Below the pieces are notes generated by a model, which saw only the letters and a list, made by a program, of their open reading frames with translations, made no database searches and was not told the DNA's origin. Below are positions 17,135 through 26,469 of a DNA stretch of 64,000 bases, in pieces (the first letter of the stretch is position 1; each line of letters opens with the position of its first letter). The DNA is from G965216745 sp965216745. GTDB taxonomy: Bacteria; Pseudomonadota; Alphaproteobacteria; Rickettsiales; Anaplasmataceae. Location of the stretch: positions 248,001-312,000 of the forward strand of contig OZ244191.1 of NCBI GenBank assembly GCA_965216745.1. The letters are read 5' to 3'. The translations under genes were made by a program, and so were the position numbers.

Positions 17135-18826
17135 ATGAATGAAAACAAAAATGTTATGATTGCTGCGCTTTTATCCCTGATAGTTATCATTATGTGGAAA
17201 TATGCTGTTGAACCAATGATATACCCATCGCAATTTAATTCTGAAGAATTTAATTCTCAAGATCATCCTGAAAGCCAATACCATTCTAACATTCAAAAAC
17301 ATATTTTTGATCATATAGACAAACAAGAAGCTATAAAATCATCTGATGATAATAGAATTTTGATTTCTTCGAATAAAGTCATAGGCTCCATTAATGGCTC
17401 AAGAATAGATGACTTGACATTGATGAATTACAAAAAAAATGTTGATGACGATCAATATCGGGTAATACTATTTTCTCCAGAGGGGACTAGAGATGAATAC
17501 TTTGTGCAATTTGGATGGGAGGGTCTTTCCGGCCTTAAAGTCCCTGATGTTAATTCAAAATGGGAGTCTACAGCCTCTAAGATTTTAGATGGTGAGTCCG
17601 TAGATTTGATATGGTATAATGAAGATGGAGTAAAATTTATGCTTTCATTTTCCTTAGATGATAAGTATATGTTCAAAGTAATTCATTCTGTTTCAAATCA
17701 AAGCTCCAACTCAATTGTTTTAAAAACTCTAGATTATGTTCAGAGAATAAAAGATGACTATTCGGATATTTCAGCAATTTTGCACGAAGGACCTATAGGT
17801 TTTTTTGATGGTTCAAATGTGGTAGAAGTTGATTATACTAAAGTACCAGATCGTACTGCATATTTGAGCAATTCTTCTGACTTATGGTCAGGATTTTCAG
17901 ATAAATATTGGGCTACAATAATGATTCCCAAAAAAAGAATTGATGCATATTTGCAAAAAAATGTGAATAAATACAATGATGATTCTTATTATTTGTCTTT
18001 TGTTTCAGATGCATTTAGCGTTGCCCCTGGTCAAACAGTTAGTAGCCAATCATACCTTTTTGCAGGTCCTAAGGAATTACAGCTTTTGGATTATCATTCT
18101 AAATCTCTAGGAATAAACAAATTTGATAAAGTTGTAGATTTTGGAATATTATATTTTATTACTAAACCTGTTCTTCTATTCCTTCAGTTTCTTAATGGTT
18201 TTATTGATAATTTTGGTGTTTCTATCTTAATTCTTACTGTGTTGGTGAAATTTGCCTTACTACCATTATCTATCAAGTCACAAACTTCAATGAAAAAAAT
18301 GAAAGAAATACAGCCTCAAATAAATAGAATCAGGGAGCTATACAAACATGACAGTGAAATAGTGCGTTCTAAGACTCTTGCTTTGATGTCTAAGCATAAA
18401 GTTAACCCTGCCTCTGGTTGTTTGCCTATGTTATTGCAGATTCCCGTTTTCTTTTCTTTGTACAAAGTGTTGTCAGTCACTATTTACATGAGGCATGCAC
18501 CTTTTGTTTTATGGATTAAAGATTTATCTGCAATTGATACAACAAATATATTTAATATGTTTGGTTTGTTGGATGTTAGTCTGCCTTCTTTCCTTAATAT
18601 TGGTATTTTACCTATACTGCTTGGTGTTACGATGTTTTTGCAACAAAAACTTACTTCAAGCACTATTTCTGATCCTTCTCAAGCTAAAGCAATGAAATTT
18701 CTTCCTCTGATTTTTGTTTTTGTGTTTGCATCCTTTCCATCGGGTCTTGTAATATATTGGATATGGAGTAATATATTAACTATAATTCAGCACTATTGCA
18801 TCAAAAAATTTGTTTTTAGGGATTGA
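17135..18826 (+). CDS. yidC: Membrane protein insertase YidC
   Basis: 563 residues from the ATG at 17135, which gives the usual N-terminus MNENKNVMIAALLSLIVI; an in-frame TTG at 17066 would add 23 unlikely residues. YidC/Oxa1 inserts proteins into the inner membrane, alone or with SecYEG. There is an N-terminal anchor, a large periplasmic beta domain (about 60-330), then the conserved core starting KPVLLFLQFLNGFIDNFGVSIL with a Lys-rich cytoplasmic loop (SIKSQTSMKKMKEIQPQI) and further membrane segments. ribH follows four bases after the stop. Confidence 0.97.
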   Translation: MNENKNVMIAALLSLIVIIMWKYAVEPMIYPSQFNSEEFNSQDHPESQYHSNIQKHIFDHIDKQEAIKSSDDNRILISSNKVIGSINGSRIDDLTLMNYKKNVDDDQYRVILFSPEGTRDEYFVQFGWEGLSGLKVPDVNSKWESTASKILDGESVDLIWYNEDGVKFMLSFSLDDKYMFKVIHSVSNQSSNSIVLKTLDYVQRIKDDYSDISAILHEGPIGFFDGSNVVEVDYTKVPDRTAYLSNSSDLWSGFSDKYWATIMIPKKRIDAYLQKNVNKYNDDSYYLSFVSDAFSVAPGQTVSSQSYLFAGPKELQLLDYHSKSLGINKFDKVVDFGILYFITKPVLLFLQFLNGFIDNFGVSILILTVLVKFALLPLSIKSQTSMKKMKEIQPQINRIRELYKHDSEIVRSKTLALMSKHKVNPASGCLPMLLQIPVFFSLYKVLSVTIYMRHAPFVLWIKDLSAIDTTNIFNMFGLLDVSLPSFLNIGILPILLGVTMFLQQKLTSSTISDPSQAKAMKFLPLIFVFVFASFPSGLVIYWIWSNILTIIQHYCIKKFVFRD

Positions 18827-18829
18827 TTT

Positions 18830-19261
18830 ATGACTACAGTTCTAATTGTGTGCTCTTGTTTTAATCCAGAAATTACTGATTCTTTGCTTGATTACGCTAA
18901 AACATTTTTTAATTCTAAAAACATAGAAACGGAAATTGTGCGTGTTCCTGGAGCTTTGGAGATACCACAGGCTGTTGCCTTTGCGGCCATAAGCCCTAAA
19001 AAAGATTATGATGGATATCTTGCTTTAGGCTGTGTAATGAAAGGTCAAACCGATCATTATCATTATGTTGCTTCTGAAGTTTATCGTAATCTTTCTAATT
19101 TGGCTACTCAACATATGATTGCTTTAGGATCCGGGATTATTGTATCAAATAGTTTCTTACAAGCGAAAGAAAGGTCTAATCCTGATTCTACTAACAATGT
19201 AGCTCTTCATGCCTGTGATGCTGTTCTTTCAATGATTGATTTGCGTGATAAGTTTTTATAG
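18830..19261 (+). CDS. ribH: 6,7-dimethyl-8-ribityllumazine synthase
   Basis: 143 residues, typical for lumazine synthase, which makes the penultimate intermediate of riboflavin synthesis. Visible blocks are FNPEIT at the N-terminus, VPGALEIPQAV around residues 43-53, and GCVMKGQTDHYHYV, where the family GxTxHxxY segment carries the catalytic histidine. It starts four bases after yidC and ends two bases before the preferred nusB start, so all three are likely co-transcribed. Confidence 0.95.
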   Translation: MTTVLIVCSCFNPEITDSLLDYAKTFFNSKNIETEIVRVPGALEIPQAVAFAAISPKKDYDGYLALGCVMKGQTDHYHYVASEVYRNLSNLATQHMIALGSGIIVSNSFLQAKERSNPDSTNNVALHACDAVLSMIDLRDKFL

Positions 19262-19262
19262 T

Positions 19263-19685
19263 GTGAGTTGCGCAAAAGTCTCAAGACTTATATCTATACA
19301 GTTTTGTTATTCTCGTTTGATATGTGGTTTTGCACATTTTACTCCTGAAGCGGTTTTTCAGACTATTTGTTTACAGGATAATAGTATTTCCACACATGAC
19401 CCTGATTTGCTTGAATCTTTGCTTTTTAGTCAACTCACATATTATAATGAAGCATGTGGGTTAGTGTCTACTTATATAAAATCCAGTTGGTCATTTAGCA
19501 GAATTGACTTATGTACTCGTTCTATTATAGTGAGCGCAGTATGTGAAATGATGCATAACAAGGCCTTATCTAGAGCTACTATTGTTAATGAATATGTTGG
19601 GATTGCATCTGATTTCAGGGTACAAATCGGGTTTGTAAATGCTATTCTTGATAAGATTGGTCAGTATTTAAATTTGAATATTTAA
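19263..19685 (+). CDS. nusB: Transcription antitermination factor NusB
   Basis: About 140 residues from a GTG at 19263, placed immediately after the ribH stop (19261); an upstream in-frame start at 19236 would overlap ribH. The N-terminal half is divergent, but the C-terminal signature is clear: SRIDLCTRSIIVSAVCEM, then a P-less equivalent of the IVNEYVGIASDF helix, and GFVNAILDKI. NusB binds boxA RNA with NusE during rRNA transcription. The ribH-nusB order is common in Alphaproteobacteria and supports the call. Confidence 0.88.
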   Translation: MSCAKVSRLISIQFCYSRLICGFAHFTPEAVFQTICLQDNSISTHDPDLLESLLFSQLTYYNEACGLVSTYIKSSWSFSRIDLCTRSIIVSAVCEMMHNKALSRATIVNEYVGIASDFRVQIGFVNAILDKIGQYLNLNI

Positions 19686-19744
19686 GTCTATTGCAGTATT
19701 CGCGCTTTTTGATAGCATTTAAATTTTATTTATAGAGTTATATT

Positions 19745-21220
19745 TTGTCTCCATATGATCAGCTTGAAAAAGTATTTTCTCGTGTTATGCATTTGCAAAA
19801 AGCAATCAATCTATTGAGATGGGACTTCGATTTGTTCAATAAAAACAAAAACTCTTATTTCACTATTATGAATTTGCATAGCATAAAAAATGCAATACTT
19901 AGAGATGATATGTTGTCCAGCTTAATTGAAGCTGCCAATGAAAACAAAAAAAATCTCAATGGTTGGCAAGCTTCTAATCTTGATCTTATTGGAAGAATGC
20001 ACAAAGATGCAAATTCAGTCCCATGTGACTTGATAGATGCTTTTTATAATGCTAAGTACGAATGTTATGTTGAGTGGAGTTTAGCTTATAATGATTTGGT
20101 TGACAATAAAACTGCGTTAAAATCATTTGAAACAATGTGCACATTTGCACAAGAAGTTGCTGTTGCTAAATCTGAGTCATTGCAATGTAATAAGTATGAT
20201 TCTTTTTTGTTTAATTATGATACTGATTTTAAGTCAACAGATCTGGATAAAATGTTTGAAAAAATTGGTATATTTTTGGAAAGCTTCATTCCAAAAGTTG
20301 TAGCTTATCAAGCAAGCAATGGTTTGAAACCAATAAAATTTAAAGGTAAATTCCCTCTTTTTAAGCAAACGAAGCTTTGGAATTTAATTATAAATTCAAT
20401 GTGCAGTTCCGTTGAAATCAGTCCAATTCAATCACATGGAAAAATCAATCTTGTAAATAGATCTAATAGAGTTGCTATACTTTTCAATGAAAATGAATTT
20501 GCTTCTTCTCTTGCATCGTTAATGTTTTATATTGGTTATTCTGTGTTTAATAATGTTCAGAAACCTGAATGGATTGCTCAACCAGTTGGAACATCGATAG
20601 GTAAAGTTCTTTTAGAATCTACTTCTCACCTTATGGGTTACTATATTGGGACTTCCAGAGAGTTTTTGGGTTTTGTGCTCAAATCAACAAAAAAAATATT
20701 TGGTGGGCGAGGGAAGTCATGGGAAGAAAATAATATTTACAATATTTTTAATTATGTGAACAAAGAAGCTGATATAACCAATTTTGGCGAAGTTATATAT
20801 CCTGTACGTATTATGTCTTTTTATTCATTAGAAAAGTCTTTAATTGAAGGAGATCTGTCTCCAGTAGATCTTCCTGATGCTTGGATTGAGGATATGAAGC
20901 ATTATTTGGGAATAGAAGCAAAGTATAAAGATTTATTTTCTAATGTTTATTGGGGTTCTGGATCATTTGGTTCTATACCAATCAAAATGATAGGCTGTGT
21001 TATGGCTTGTAATATTTTTGATTTGATAAAAAATTCTCTGAATTTTGAAGAAATGATCGAAAAAGAGGATTTTAGCCCAATTGTTTCATGGCTAGGTGAT
21101 CGTTTTTATAAAAATGGTGCTCGTTATAGCACAAAATCTGTGATGCGTAAAGTTATAGGAAATTCTAATATTGATGTAAAAACTTATCAAAACTATCTTG
21201 AAAAGAAATATCTTACTTGA
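19745..21220 (+). CDS. M32 carboxypeptidase homologue lacking the zinc motif
   Basis: 491 residues from a TTG start, the usual length of M32 (carboxypeptidase Taq) enzymes, with the family's helical pattern: LRWDFDLF near residue 24, a YDSFLFNYDTDF block at 151-162, RSNRVAILFNENEF at 239-252, and PVGTSIGKVLLESTSHLMGYYIG around 279-301. The HExxH zinc motif, expected at the block after NENEF, reads FYIGY at 261-265, so both histidines and the glutamate are gone. The protein is full length without frameshift, so it has lost catalysis but been kept, or is in early decay. Confidence 0.82.
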   Translation: MSPYDQLEKVFSRVMHLQKAINLLRWDFDLFNKNKNSYFTIMNLHSIKNAILRDDMLSSLIEAANENKKNLNGWQASNLDLIGRMHKDANSVPCDLIDAFYNAKYECYVEWSLAYNDLVDNKTALKSFETMCTFAQEVAVAKSESLQCNKYDSFLFNYDTDFKSTDLDKMFEKIGIFLESFIPKVVAYQASNGLKPIKFKGKFPLFKQTKLWNLIINSMCSSVEISPIQSHGKINLVNRSNRVAILFNENEFASSLASLMFYIGYSVFNNVQKPEWIAQPVGTSIGKVLLESTSHLMGYYIGTSREFLGFVLKSTKKIFGGRGKSWEENNIYNIFNYVNKEADITNFGEVIYPVRIMSFYSLEKSLIEGDLSPVDLPDAWIEDMKHYLGIEAKYKDLFSNVYWGSGSFGSIPIKMIGCVMACNIFDLIKNSLNFEEMIEKEDFSPIVSWLGDRFYKNGARYSTKSVMRKVIGNSNIDVKTYQNYLEKKYLT

Positions 21221-21268
21221 AATGAGTCGGTGAACTATAAGTTTTTTATTTTGCATTAAATTTATTTG

Positions 21269-22633
21269 CTAGTATAAATATTTTCCCGAAAAGCAAGAAT
21301 GACAATATGATGATTGTGGCGCTTTCAGTGCTTTGCATAAATTTTCAAGGGATATGAATTCTAATGAGTCTACGTTGAGTAGCTTAGCAATTTTTTCTAT
21401 TGAATAATTGTGCGCAATTAGTTCTTCGGAATTTGGAGTGTCTATACCATAGCAACAAGCATGCTTGATTGGAGGGCTACCTATTCTAAAATGTATTTCA
21501 CGCACTCCGGCTTCTCTTAACATATCAATGATTTTTCTAGAAGTATTTCCCCTTACTATGCTGTCGTCTATTAGAACTATTGATTTTCCTTTTAGTAATG
21601 CGTGGTTGACATTATGCTTCAATCTTATTTTTTCTATTCTCGACTTCTGTGTTGGCTCTATGAAAGTTCTATTTGCATTGTGTGATCTTATAATTCCGAG
21701 CTCAAGATCAATATTAGATGCTTTTCCATACCCTATAGCGAAAGGTATTCCAGAATCTGGTACTGGCACTACCATGTCTGCTGTTATGTTTTTGTTTTGT
21801 TCATAAAGAGCCGCTCCTATTGCCTTTCTATAAGAATAAGTAGATTGATTGCTATATTGAGAATCTGGTCTTGAGAAATATATTTTTTCAAATACACAGA
21901 ATTTTTGTATGTTATGACTGAAGATATTTTTTTGCTTTATTATTCCATTTTCATTTGCGATTAATATTTCTCCATTTTTCACATGCTGGATTTCTTTTGC
22001 TTTAACTGTATCCAGCGCACAAGTTTCTGAACCAAAAAATGAACCGTTATCACTTCTACCAAATGCAAGTGGTCGAATGCCAAATTTATCGCGTGTTCCT
22101 GCTATAAAATCATTTCCCATTATTACTATAGAAAAACCTCCTTCTAATTGTTTTACAGCTTCTATTAATCTGTCAATTATACTTATTTTGTTTATGGATT
22201 GAATTAACACACAAATTACTTCTGAATCTATGTTGGATTGAAACTTGAAACCTTTAGCTTCTAGTCCTTTTTTTAACGAATATGTGTTTGTTATATTACC
22301 ATTATATGCTAGTCCAAATGATTCATTTTCGAGATTGACAAGTTTAGGCTGAGGGAAAGATATTTGCGAAGATTTACACCCACTGGTTGAATAACGTGTA
22401 TGAGCCATTGCAATGTTACCCTTCATTTTTCGATTAGCTATAATATCGCTTATTGAAATTTGTCCATGTCGATGATGCTGGCCGTATATTTGCTTTGTGT
22501 TATCCAAAGCTATCACCCCATAACTCTCTTGTCCCCTATGTTGTAGCGAATGTATTCCAAAAGAACAGTTCAGTACTGCCTCATTGTCTTTTGTATAACA
22601 GCAAAAGATCCCACATTCTTCTTTAAAGCCCAT
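21269..22633 (-). CDS. purF: Amidophosphoribosyltransferase
   Basis: 454 residues. PurF makes phosphoribosylamine from PRPP and glutamine, the first step of purine synthesis. The N-terminal nucleophile is C7 after a short propeptide (MGFKEE), and the glutaminase domain shows HSLQHRGQESYG and MAHTRYST. The PRPP-binding loop is VLIDDSIVRGNTS. C-terminal CHSCFSGKY supplies two cysteines as in the Fe-S (Bacillus-type) enzymes. It lies in a reverse group behind dnaG, with 199 bases of its own leader. Confidence 0.96.
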   Translation of the reverse strand: MGFKEECGIFCCYTKDNEAVLNCSFGIHSLQHRGQESYGVIALDNTKQIYGQHHRHGQISISDIIANRKMKGNIAMAHTRYSTSGCKSSQISFPQPKLVNLENESFGLAYNGNITNTYSLKKGLEAKGFKFQSNIDSEVICVLIQSINKISIIDRLIEAVKQLEGGFSIVIMGNDFIAGTRDKFGIRPLAFGRSDNGSFFGSETCALDTVKAKEIQHVKNGEILIANENGIIKQKNIFSHNIQKFCVFEKIYFSRPDSQYSNQSTYSYRKAIGAALYEQNKNITADMVVPVPDSGIPFAIGYGKASNIDLELGIIRSHNANRTFIEPTQKSRIEKIRLKHNVNHALLKGKSIVLIDDSIVRGNTSRKIIDMLREAGVREIHFRIGSPPIKHACCYGIDTPNSEELIAHNYSIEKIAKLLNVDSLEFISLENLCKALKAPQSSYCHSCFSGKYLY

Positions 22634-22832
22634 TATAACACTCCTTAAATATATTTTTTAGCTAATAAAATTGATTATATTTTATAATATTTTGTTTATC
22701 TATAAAATATTGTGTTGATGGATAATATTACTGTTTTGAGTTGCACATTTATAGAGTAAATCATATATATATATAATATTGATATTTTATAATTTATTAT
22801 TATATCTATTCTAGAATAGAATTATATTCATT
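22634..22832. other. AT-rich leader between purF and dnaG, with a palindrome
   Basis: No gene is visible. The stretch is extremely AT-rich, with alternating TA runs. A perfect 16-bp palindrome, TCTATTCTAGAATAGA, lies at 22805-22820, twelve bases beyond the dnaG stop. It could form a weak hairpin at the dnaG 3' end or be a dimeric protein-binding site upstream of purF. Confidence 0.4.
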
Positions 22833-24473
22833 TTATGTTTGCTTTAGTTCTCTGATAATCTTTAGAAGATTTTGTACATTTTCAGCATTATCAGCACCTT
22901 CTTTTATCATTTGATTTAAAGCATTAATATATTCGATTTCTAATGTGTGTATTTCTATTTTGCGCATTATTTTTCCCCATATTTCTACAGCATCTTTTAA
23001 ATTATTAGGCATGTATATTGTTGTTTTGTTTTGCAAAGCTTTGACTTCTTCTAAATTTACATGCTCTAACATGTTTTCCGATTTATTCTTATCTTGAGAG
23101 TTTATTATATCTAATAATTTATTTTGCAAGTCATGGTATTTTTGGCATTCAAACATAGCAAATTGTTCTTGTCTGATTGGGTTATATAGTATTTCGGGAT
23201 ATTTCAATATGATCCCAAACAATACATCTTCGTCATTTACTGCAATTTTAACTTGTTTCGCATTGTGTTTGTTATGTGTTTTTTTGCTATATAATTTTCT
23301 GTTAAATGAGTAGCGAAAATGTTTTTTTATTTGAGGATCTTTTATCATATTCAAATACATTTGCATTTTTTGTTCGGCTTGACATCTGTTTTCAGCTATT
23401 TTGAGATCTAAATTTTCTAAACATGCTTCTGTGATCAAATTGGACAATAAGGTTGCGTTCTTTATTATTGAATTAAATTTTGTTTTCCCCATTGATAGTA
23501 TTGCTTGGTCTGGATCTAGATTGTTTGGTAGAAAACAAAATCGTATTATATGATTTAGAGCTATTATTGGTAGTATGTTTTGAATCAATCTCATTGCTGC
23601 GTTATAACCTGCTGCATCTCCATCAAAGCAAAAAGTGATTTTGTTAGTTATTTTGAGCACTTTGTGAATTTGTGTAGTTGTCATGTTTGTTCCCAGCGAA
23701 GCTAATACGTTAGTAATGTTGTGTTGATGTAACATGATCACGTCAGTATAACCTTCCACAACTATTATTTCTTGTGGTTTTTTTGTTAGTTGTATTGAAT
23801 AAAGAGATTCTCTTTTTTTAAAAATTATGCTTTCTGGAGAATTTAGGTATTTAGGAGTTTTATTGTCATCTATTGTTCTAGCTCCGAATGCTATAATGTT
23901 ATTAAAGTCATCTGTTATTGGGAACATTATGCGATTGTAAAATATTTCAATGTTTTTATTGTTAATTAATCCGGCTTGTTTTATATAGTCTAATTTTATT
24001 CCTAAATTTTTCAAATGCCGAAGAAGCCCTCCTTGTTTGGGCGAGTAACCAAGTTTTATTTTATTGTATGTTTCTTCTGTAATCTGTCGCTCTTTTAAAT
24101 ATTTTTGCGCTGTTGAATTATTACATAATTGCGCGTGAAACCATTCTCTTGCTATTTTATTTGTTTTATAGATTTTGTCTTTTATTGTTTCTGGTTTTTC
24201 TATATTGATTCCGGCTATTTGTGCCAAATATTTTGTTGCTTCTGGGAAGTTTAAATTTTTGGTTGACATTATAAACTCAAAAATATCTCCATGCGCTCCA
24301 CATCCGAAGCAGTAATATATTTTTTTTTGATCATTGACTGAAAAAGAGGGAGTTTTTTCTTGGTGAAAAGGGCATAGGCCATAAAAATTAACACCCCTTT
24401 TCCTTAATTTCACATGCTCGCTGATAATGTTGGAAAGTTGAAGTGTTTCTTTCAATTTATCTACTATTGTCAT
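22833..24473 (-). CDS. dnaG: DNA primase
   Basis: 546 residues, near the normal length. It synthesises RNA primers at the fork together with the DnaB helicase. The CHC2 zinc ribbon is at residues 34-58 (C34, H37, C55, C58) and the TOPRIM domain shows VEGYTDVIML near 240 and FCFDGDAAGY near 290 with the acidic metal ligands. The C-terminal helicase-interaction region is Lys/Asn-rich and divergent. It is followed on the same strand by purF. Confidence 0.96.
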   Translation of the reverse strand: MTIVDKLKETLQLSNIISEHVKLRKRGVNFYGLCPFHQEKTPSFSVNDQKKIYYCFGCGAHGDIFEFIMSTKNLNFPEATKYLAQIAGINIEKPETIKDKIYKTNKIAREWFHAQLCNNSTAQKYLKERQITEETYNKIKLGYSPKQGGLLRHLKNLGIKLDYIKQAGLINNKNIEIFYNRIMFPITDDFNNIIAFGARTIDDNKTPKYLNSPESIIFKKRESLYSIQLTKKPQEIIVVEGYTDVIMLHQHNITNVLASLGTNMTTTQIHKVLKITNKITFCFDGDAAGYNAAMRLIQNILPIIALNHIIRFCFLPNNLDPDQAILSMGKTKFNSIIKNATLLSNLITEACLENLDLKIAENRCQAEQKMQMYLNMIKDPQIKKHFRYSFNRKLYSKKTHNKHNAKQVKIAVNDEDVLFGIILKYPEILYNPIRQEQFAMFECQKYHDLQNKLLDIINSQDKNKSENMLEHVNLEEVKALQNKTTIYMPNNLKDAVEIWGKIMRKIEIHTLEIEYINALNQMIKEGADNAENVQNLLKIIRELKQT

Positions 24474-24520
24474 ATTTGATTACAGATTTCATTGTTAGTA
24501 GATTATACTTATTTTTTGAT

Positions 24521-25318
24521 TTATGTTGTAATTTGATTTTTATATTCTGATTTATCTTTTATAAGGCTAGTTTTAAAGTTGTCACGCCAAAGTGAGTCAT
24601 AAGAAATAGTGCATTCAGAGATAATCTCGCTAGAAAATCTTGAGGAAACTGATGGTATATCTTCTTTTGTACAACCTAATAGAATAATTCCTATGGATTG
24701 TGAGTTGAAGAGTCCAATGATATCTGTTTGACGTATTGTTTTTTTTAGTATTGATGAATGTTCATTGTCTACTTCTGGTTGCAAGAAGTCAACATAGCAC
24801 ATTGTGCTATGTAAATTATTTTTTTCAGAAAATTCAAATACTAAAGACATAGCTTTTTGCATTGATTTTATGTCTAAAATGTTATGTTTTGCGTCTAAAG
24901 TCAGACCATTGGTGTATTTGTAAAGTTCATACATTTTGTCTACTTCTGTTATTTTTCTCATCAAGATTTCGTATCTTATGACGTTTTCGCTATGATTTGT
25001 AATGAAAGGTTTTATCTTTACTGGTATTTGATCTTTATTTTTGAATTTTACAAAAGGTTTTGAATGGCGTGATAAAATGTGTCCCAAGCTGTACATAGAT
25101 ATAGAGAATTCCATATATTCATTTATTGTTCCGCAGATACTGTCTGAAAATATATTTTGTACTTTGAGTGATGGTATCTCTGTTTTCGATATTCCAAGCA
25201 ATTTTTCTGCGGCTTTGTTTGTTTTTGTTATTACTAATCTCTGACCATTTTTGTAATGTTCAATTGAGATTATTGCATCTTCCTGTCTACGAGCGGAAAT
25301 TAAAAATATATCTTCCAT
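24521..25318 (-). CDS. PAS-domain protein with degenerate GGDEF-like C-terminus
   Basis: 265 residues. Residues 12-120 look like a PAS domain: ITKTNKAAEKLLGISKTEI near 30-48 is the usual PAS start and the strands VKIKPFITN and VIRYEILMRKI follow. The C-terminal part (about 145-240) has the spacing of a diguanylate cyclase core, with YVDFLQPEVDNEHSSILKK and TDIIGLFNSQSIGIILLG, but no GG(D/E)EF motif, so no cyclic di-GMP synthesis is expected. A signalling or sensory role is inferred. It sits upstream of dnaG with 47 bases between them. Confidence 0.6.
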   Translation of the reverse strand: MEDIFLISARRQEDAIISIEHYKNGQRLVITKTNKAAEKLLGISKTEIPSLKVQNIFSDSICGTINEYMEFSISMYSLGHILSRHSKPFVKFKNKDQIPVKIKPFITNHSENVIRYEILMRKITEVDKMYELYKYTNGLTLDAKHNILDIKSMQKAMSLVFEFSEKNNLHSTMCYVDFLQPEVDNEHSSILKKTIRQTDIIGLFNSQSIGIILLGCTKEDIPSVSSRFSSEIISECTISYDSLWRDNFKTSLIKDKSEYKNQITT

Positions 25319-25346
25319 ATAATATATATATATATATATTATATAA
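25319..25346. repeat. TA dinucleotide tract upstream of PAS gene
   Basis: A nearly uninterrupted run of alternating T and A lies directly against the start codon of the PAS-domain gene. It may supply -10 elements on either strand, and its length is likely to vary by slippage. Confidence 0.6.
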
Positions 25347-25543
25347 CTATATGGTTAAGTTGGAACTTTTTGGCAGATTTAAGCTACTAAGTATGGGTTT
25401 TGTATTAATACCTTTTCTACTTGTTGAATTTTGATTGAAATAATGTCTAATAATAAAAATATCATATTTGTATTGATAGTAAAATGTGTTACATATGTTT
25501 TTAATCATTGTTATGAGAAATTTTTGTTTTATTGTGTTCTAGT

Positions 25544-26077
25544 ATGTATGAATTTTATTACATAATATCTCTTTTGTTTATTGTAGTATCTTTGTCCATT
25601 TATTTGGCATGTGAAAAAAGCTTAGTAAAGTGCGTTGTTGCTTTGAACATGATAAGTTTCCTTGTTTCGGGGGTGTATCTAATTATGAATGCTCCTGATG
25701 TTGCTATGACTGAAGCCGCTGTTGGTGCTGGTTTAAGCACCTTGATTATTTTGAAAGCTATCAATAGAGTTTCATCTAAGTATGATGAAGCTCCAATTGG
25801 TTTTTTCACTTTAGTTTTAATGTTGTTGATGTTTGTATTAGTTGGATATTTGACTTTTGAATTTCCTTTGTTTGGTTCTGAATATGTGCCGGTGCATGGA
25901 GAACTGACTCAGTTTTTTATCTCTAATTCTTATGAACAATTGCCTAATGTTGTTTCTATGATTCTTGCTGGTTTTAGAGCTTATGATACTTTGGGCGAGA
26001 CTCTTGTTGTATTTATAGCTGCGGCTTCAGTGTTCTCTATCATCAGAAATGATTCTCGAAAGGATCCAAACCTATGA
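25544..26077 (+). CDS. Mrp-type antiporter/MbhD-like membrane subunit (MnhB N-terminal type)
   Basis: About 177 residues from the ATG at 25544 (an upstream in-frame TTG at 25532 is less likely). Five or six membrane segments are visible; the block APDVAMTEAAVGAGLSTLI is characteristic of the DUF4040/MbhD domain normally found in MrpA or stand-alone in small antiporter operons. These complexes exchange Na+ for H+ across the inner membrane. The stop overlaps the start of the next gene by four bases, showing coupling. The large MrpA and MrpD subunits are not in the window. Confidence 0.85.
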   Translation: MYEFYYIISLLFIVVSLSIYLACEKSLVKCVVALNMISFLVSGVYLIMNAPDVAMTEAAVGAGLSTLIILKAINRVSSKYDEAPIGFFTLVLMLLMFVLVGYLTFEFPLFGSEYVPVHGELTQFFISNSYEQLPNVVSMILAGFRAYDTLGETLVVFIAAASVFSIIRNDSRKDPNL

Positions 26078-26469
26078 TTGATTCTCCTATACGTACAATC
26101 TCCAGTCTGGTTGTGCCATTTGTTATACTGCTTTCTTTTTATGTACAGTTTCATGGCGACCAGAGTCCAGGAGGGGGTTTTCAAGCAGGTGTATTACTTG
26201 CTTCTGCGTTTGCTGTATATATAATAGTATTTGACTTCAAGATTAATGAAAAATTGTTGCATGTGTTAATGCCTTTAGGTGTGTTGATTTATATTGCAAC
26301 AGGTGTTGTTCCTATGTTTATGGGTGGAAATTTTTTGCAGCACGATGTTATTGCTGACTCTGATGTCACTGGTTGGCATTTAGGTATATTTTTTGTAGAG
26401 ATTGGTGTATTTATGACTGTTGCATCTGTAATGATAATGATTTATTCAGTTTTTGCTTCTGATGATTAG
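26074..26469 (+). CDS. mnhB: Mrp antiporter subunit B
   Basis: 131 residues with four membrane segments, matching the MnhB/MrpB domain: IRTISSLVVPFVILLSFYV at the N-terminus and FHGDQSPGGGFQAGVLLASA around residues 28-47, the family's strongest block. It is a structural subunit of the multi-subunit Na+/H+ antiporter. The start overlaps the preceding gene (ATGA), and the end overlaps mnhC, so the three are one translationally coupled unit. Confidence 0.93.
   Translation: MIDSPIRTISSLVVPFVILLSFYVQFHGDQSPGGGFQAGVLLASAFAVYIIVFDFKINEKLLHVLMPLGVLIYIATGVVPMFMGGNFLQHDVIADSDVTGWHLGIFFVEIGVFMTVASVMIMIYSVFASDD

Noticed and set aside
25319..25346. TA-rich tract as a replication origin element
   Set aside because: No DnaA boxes or other origin features accompany it; simple alternating sequence is common in this AT-rich DNA.
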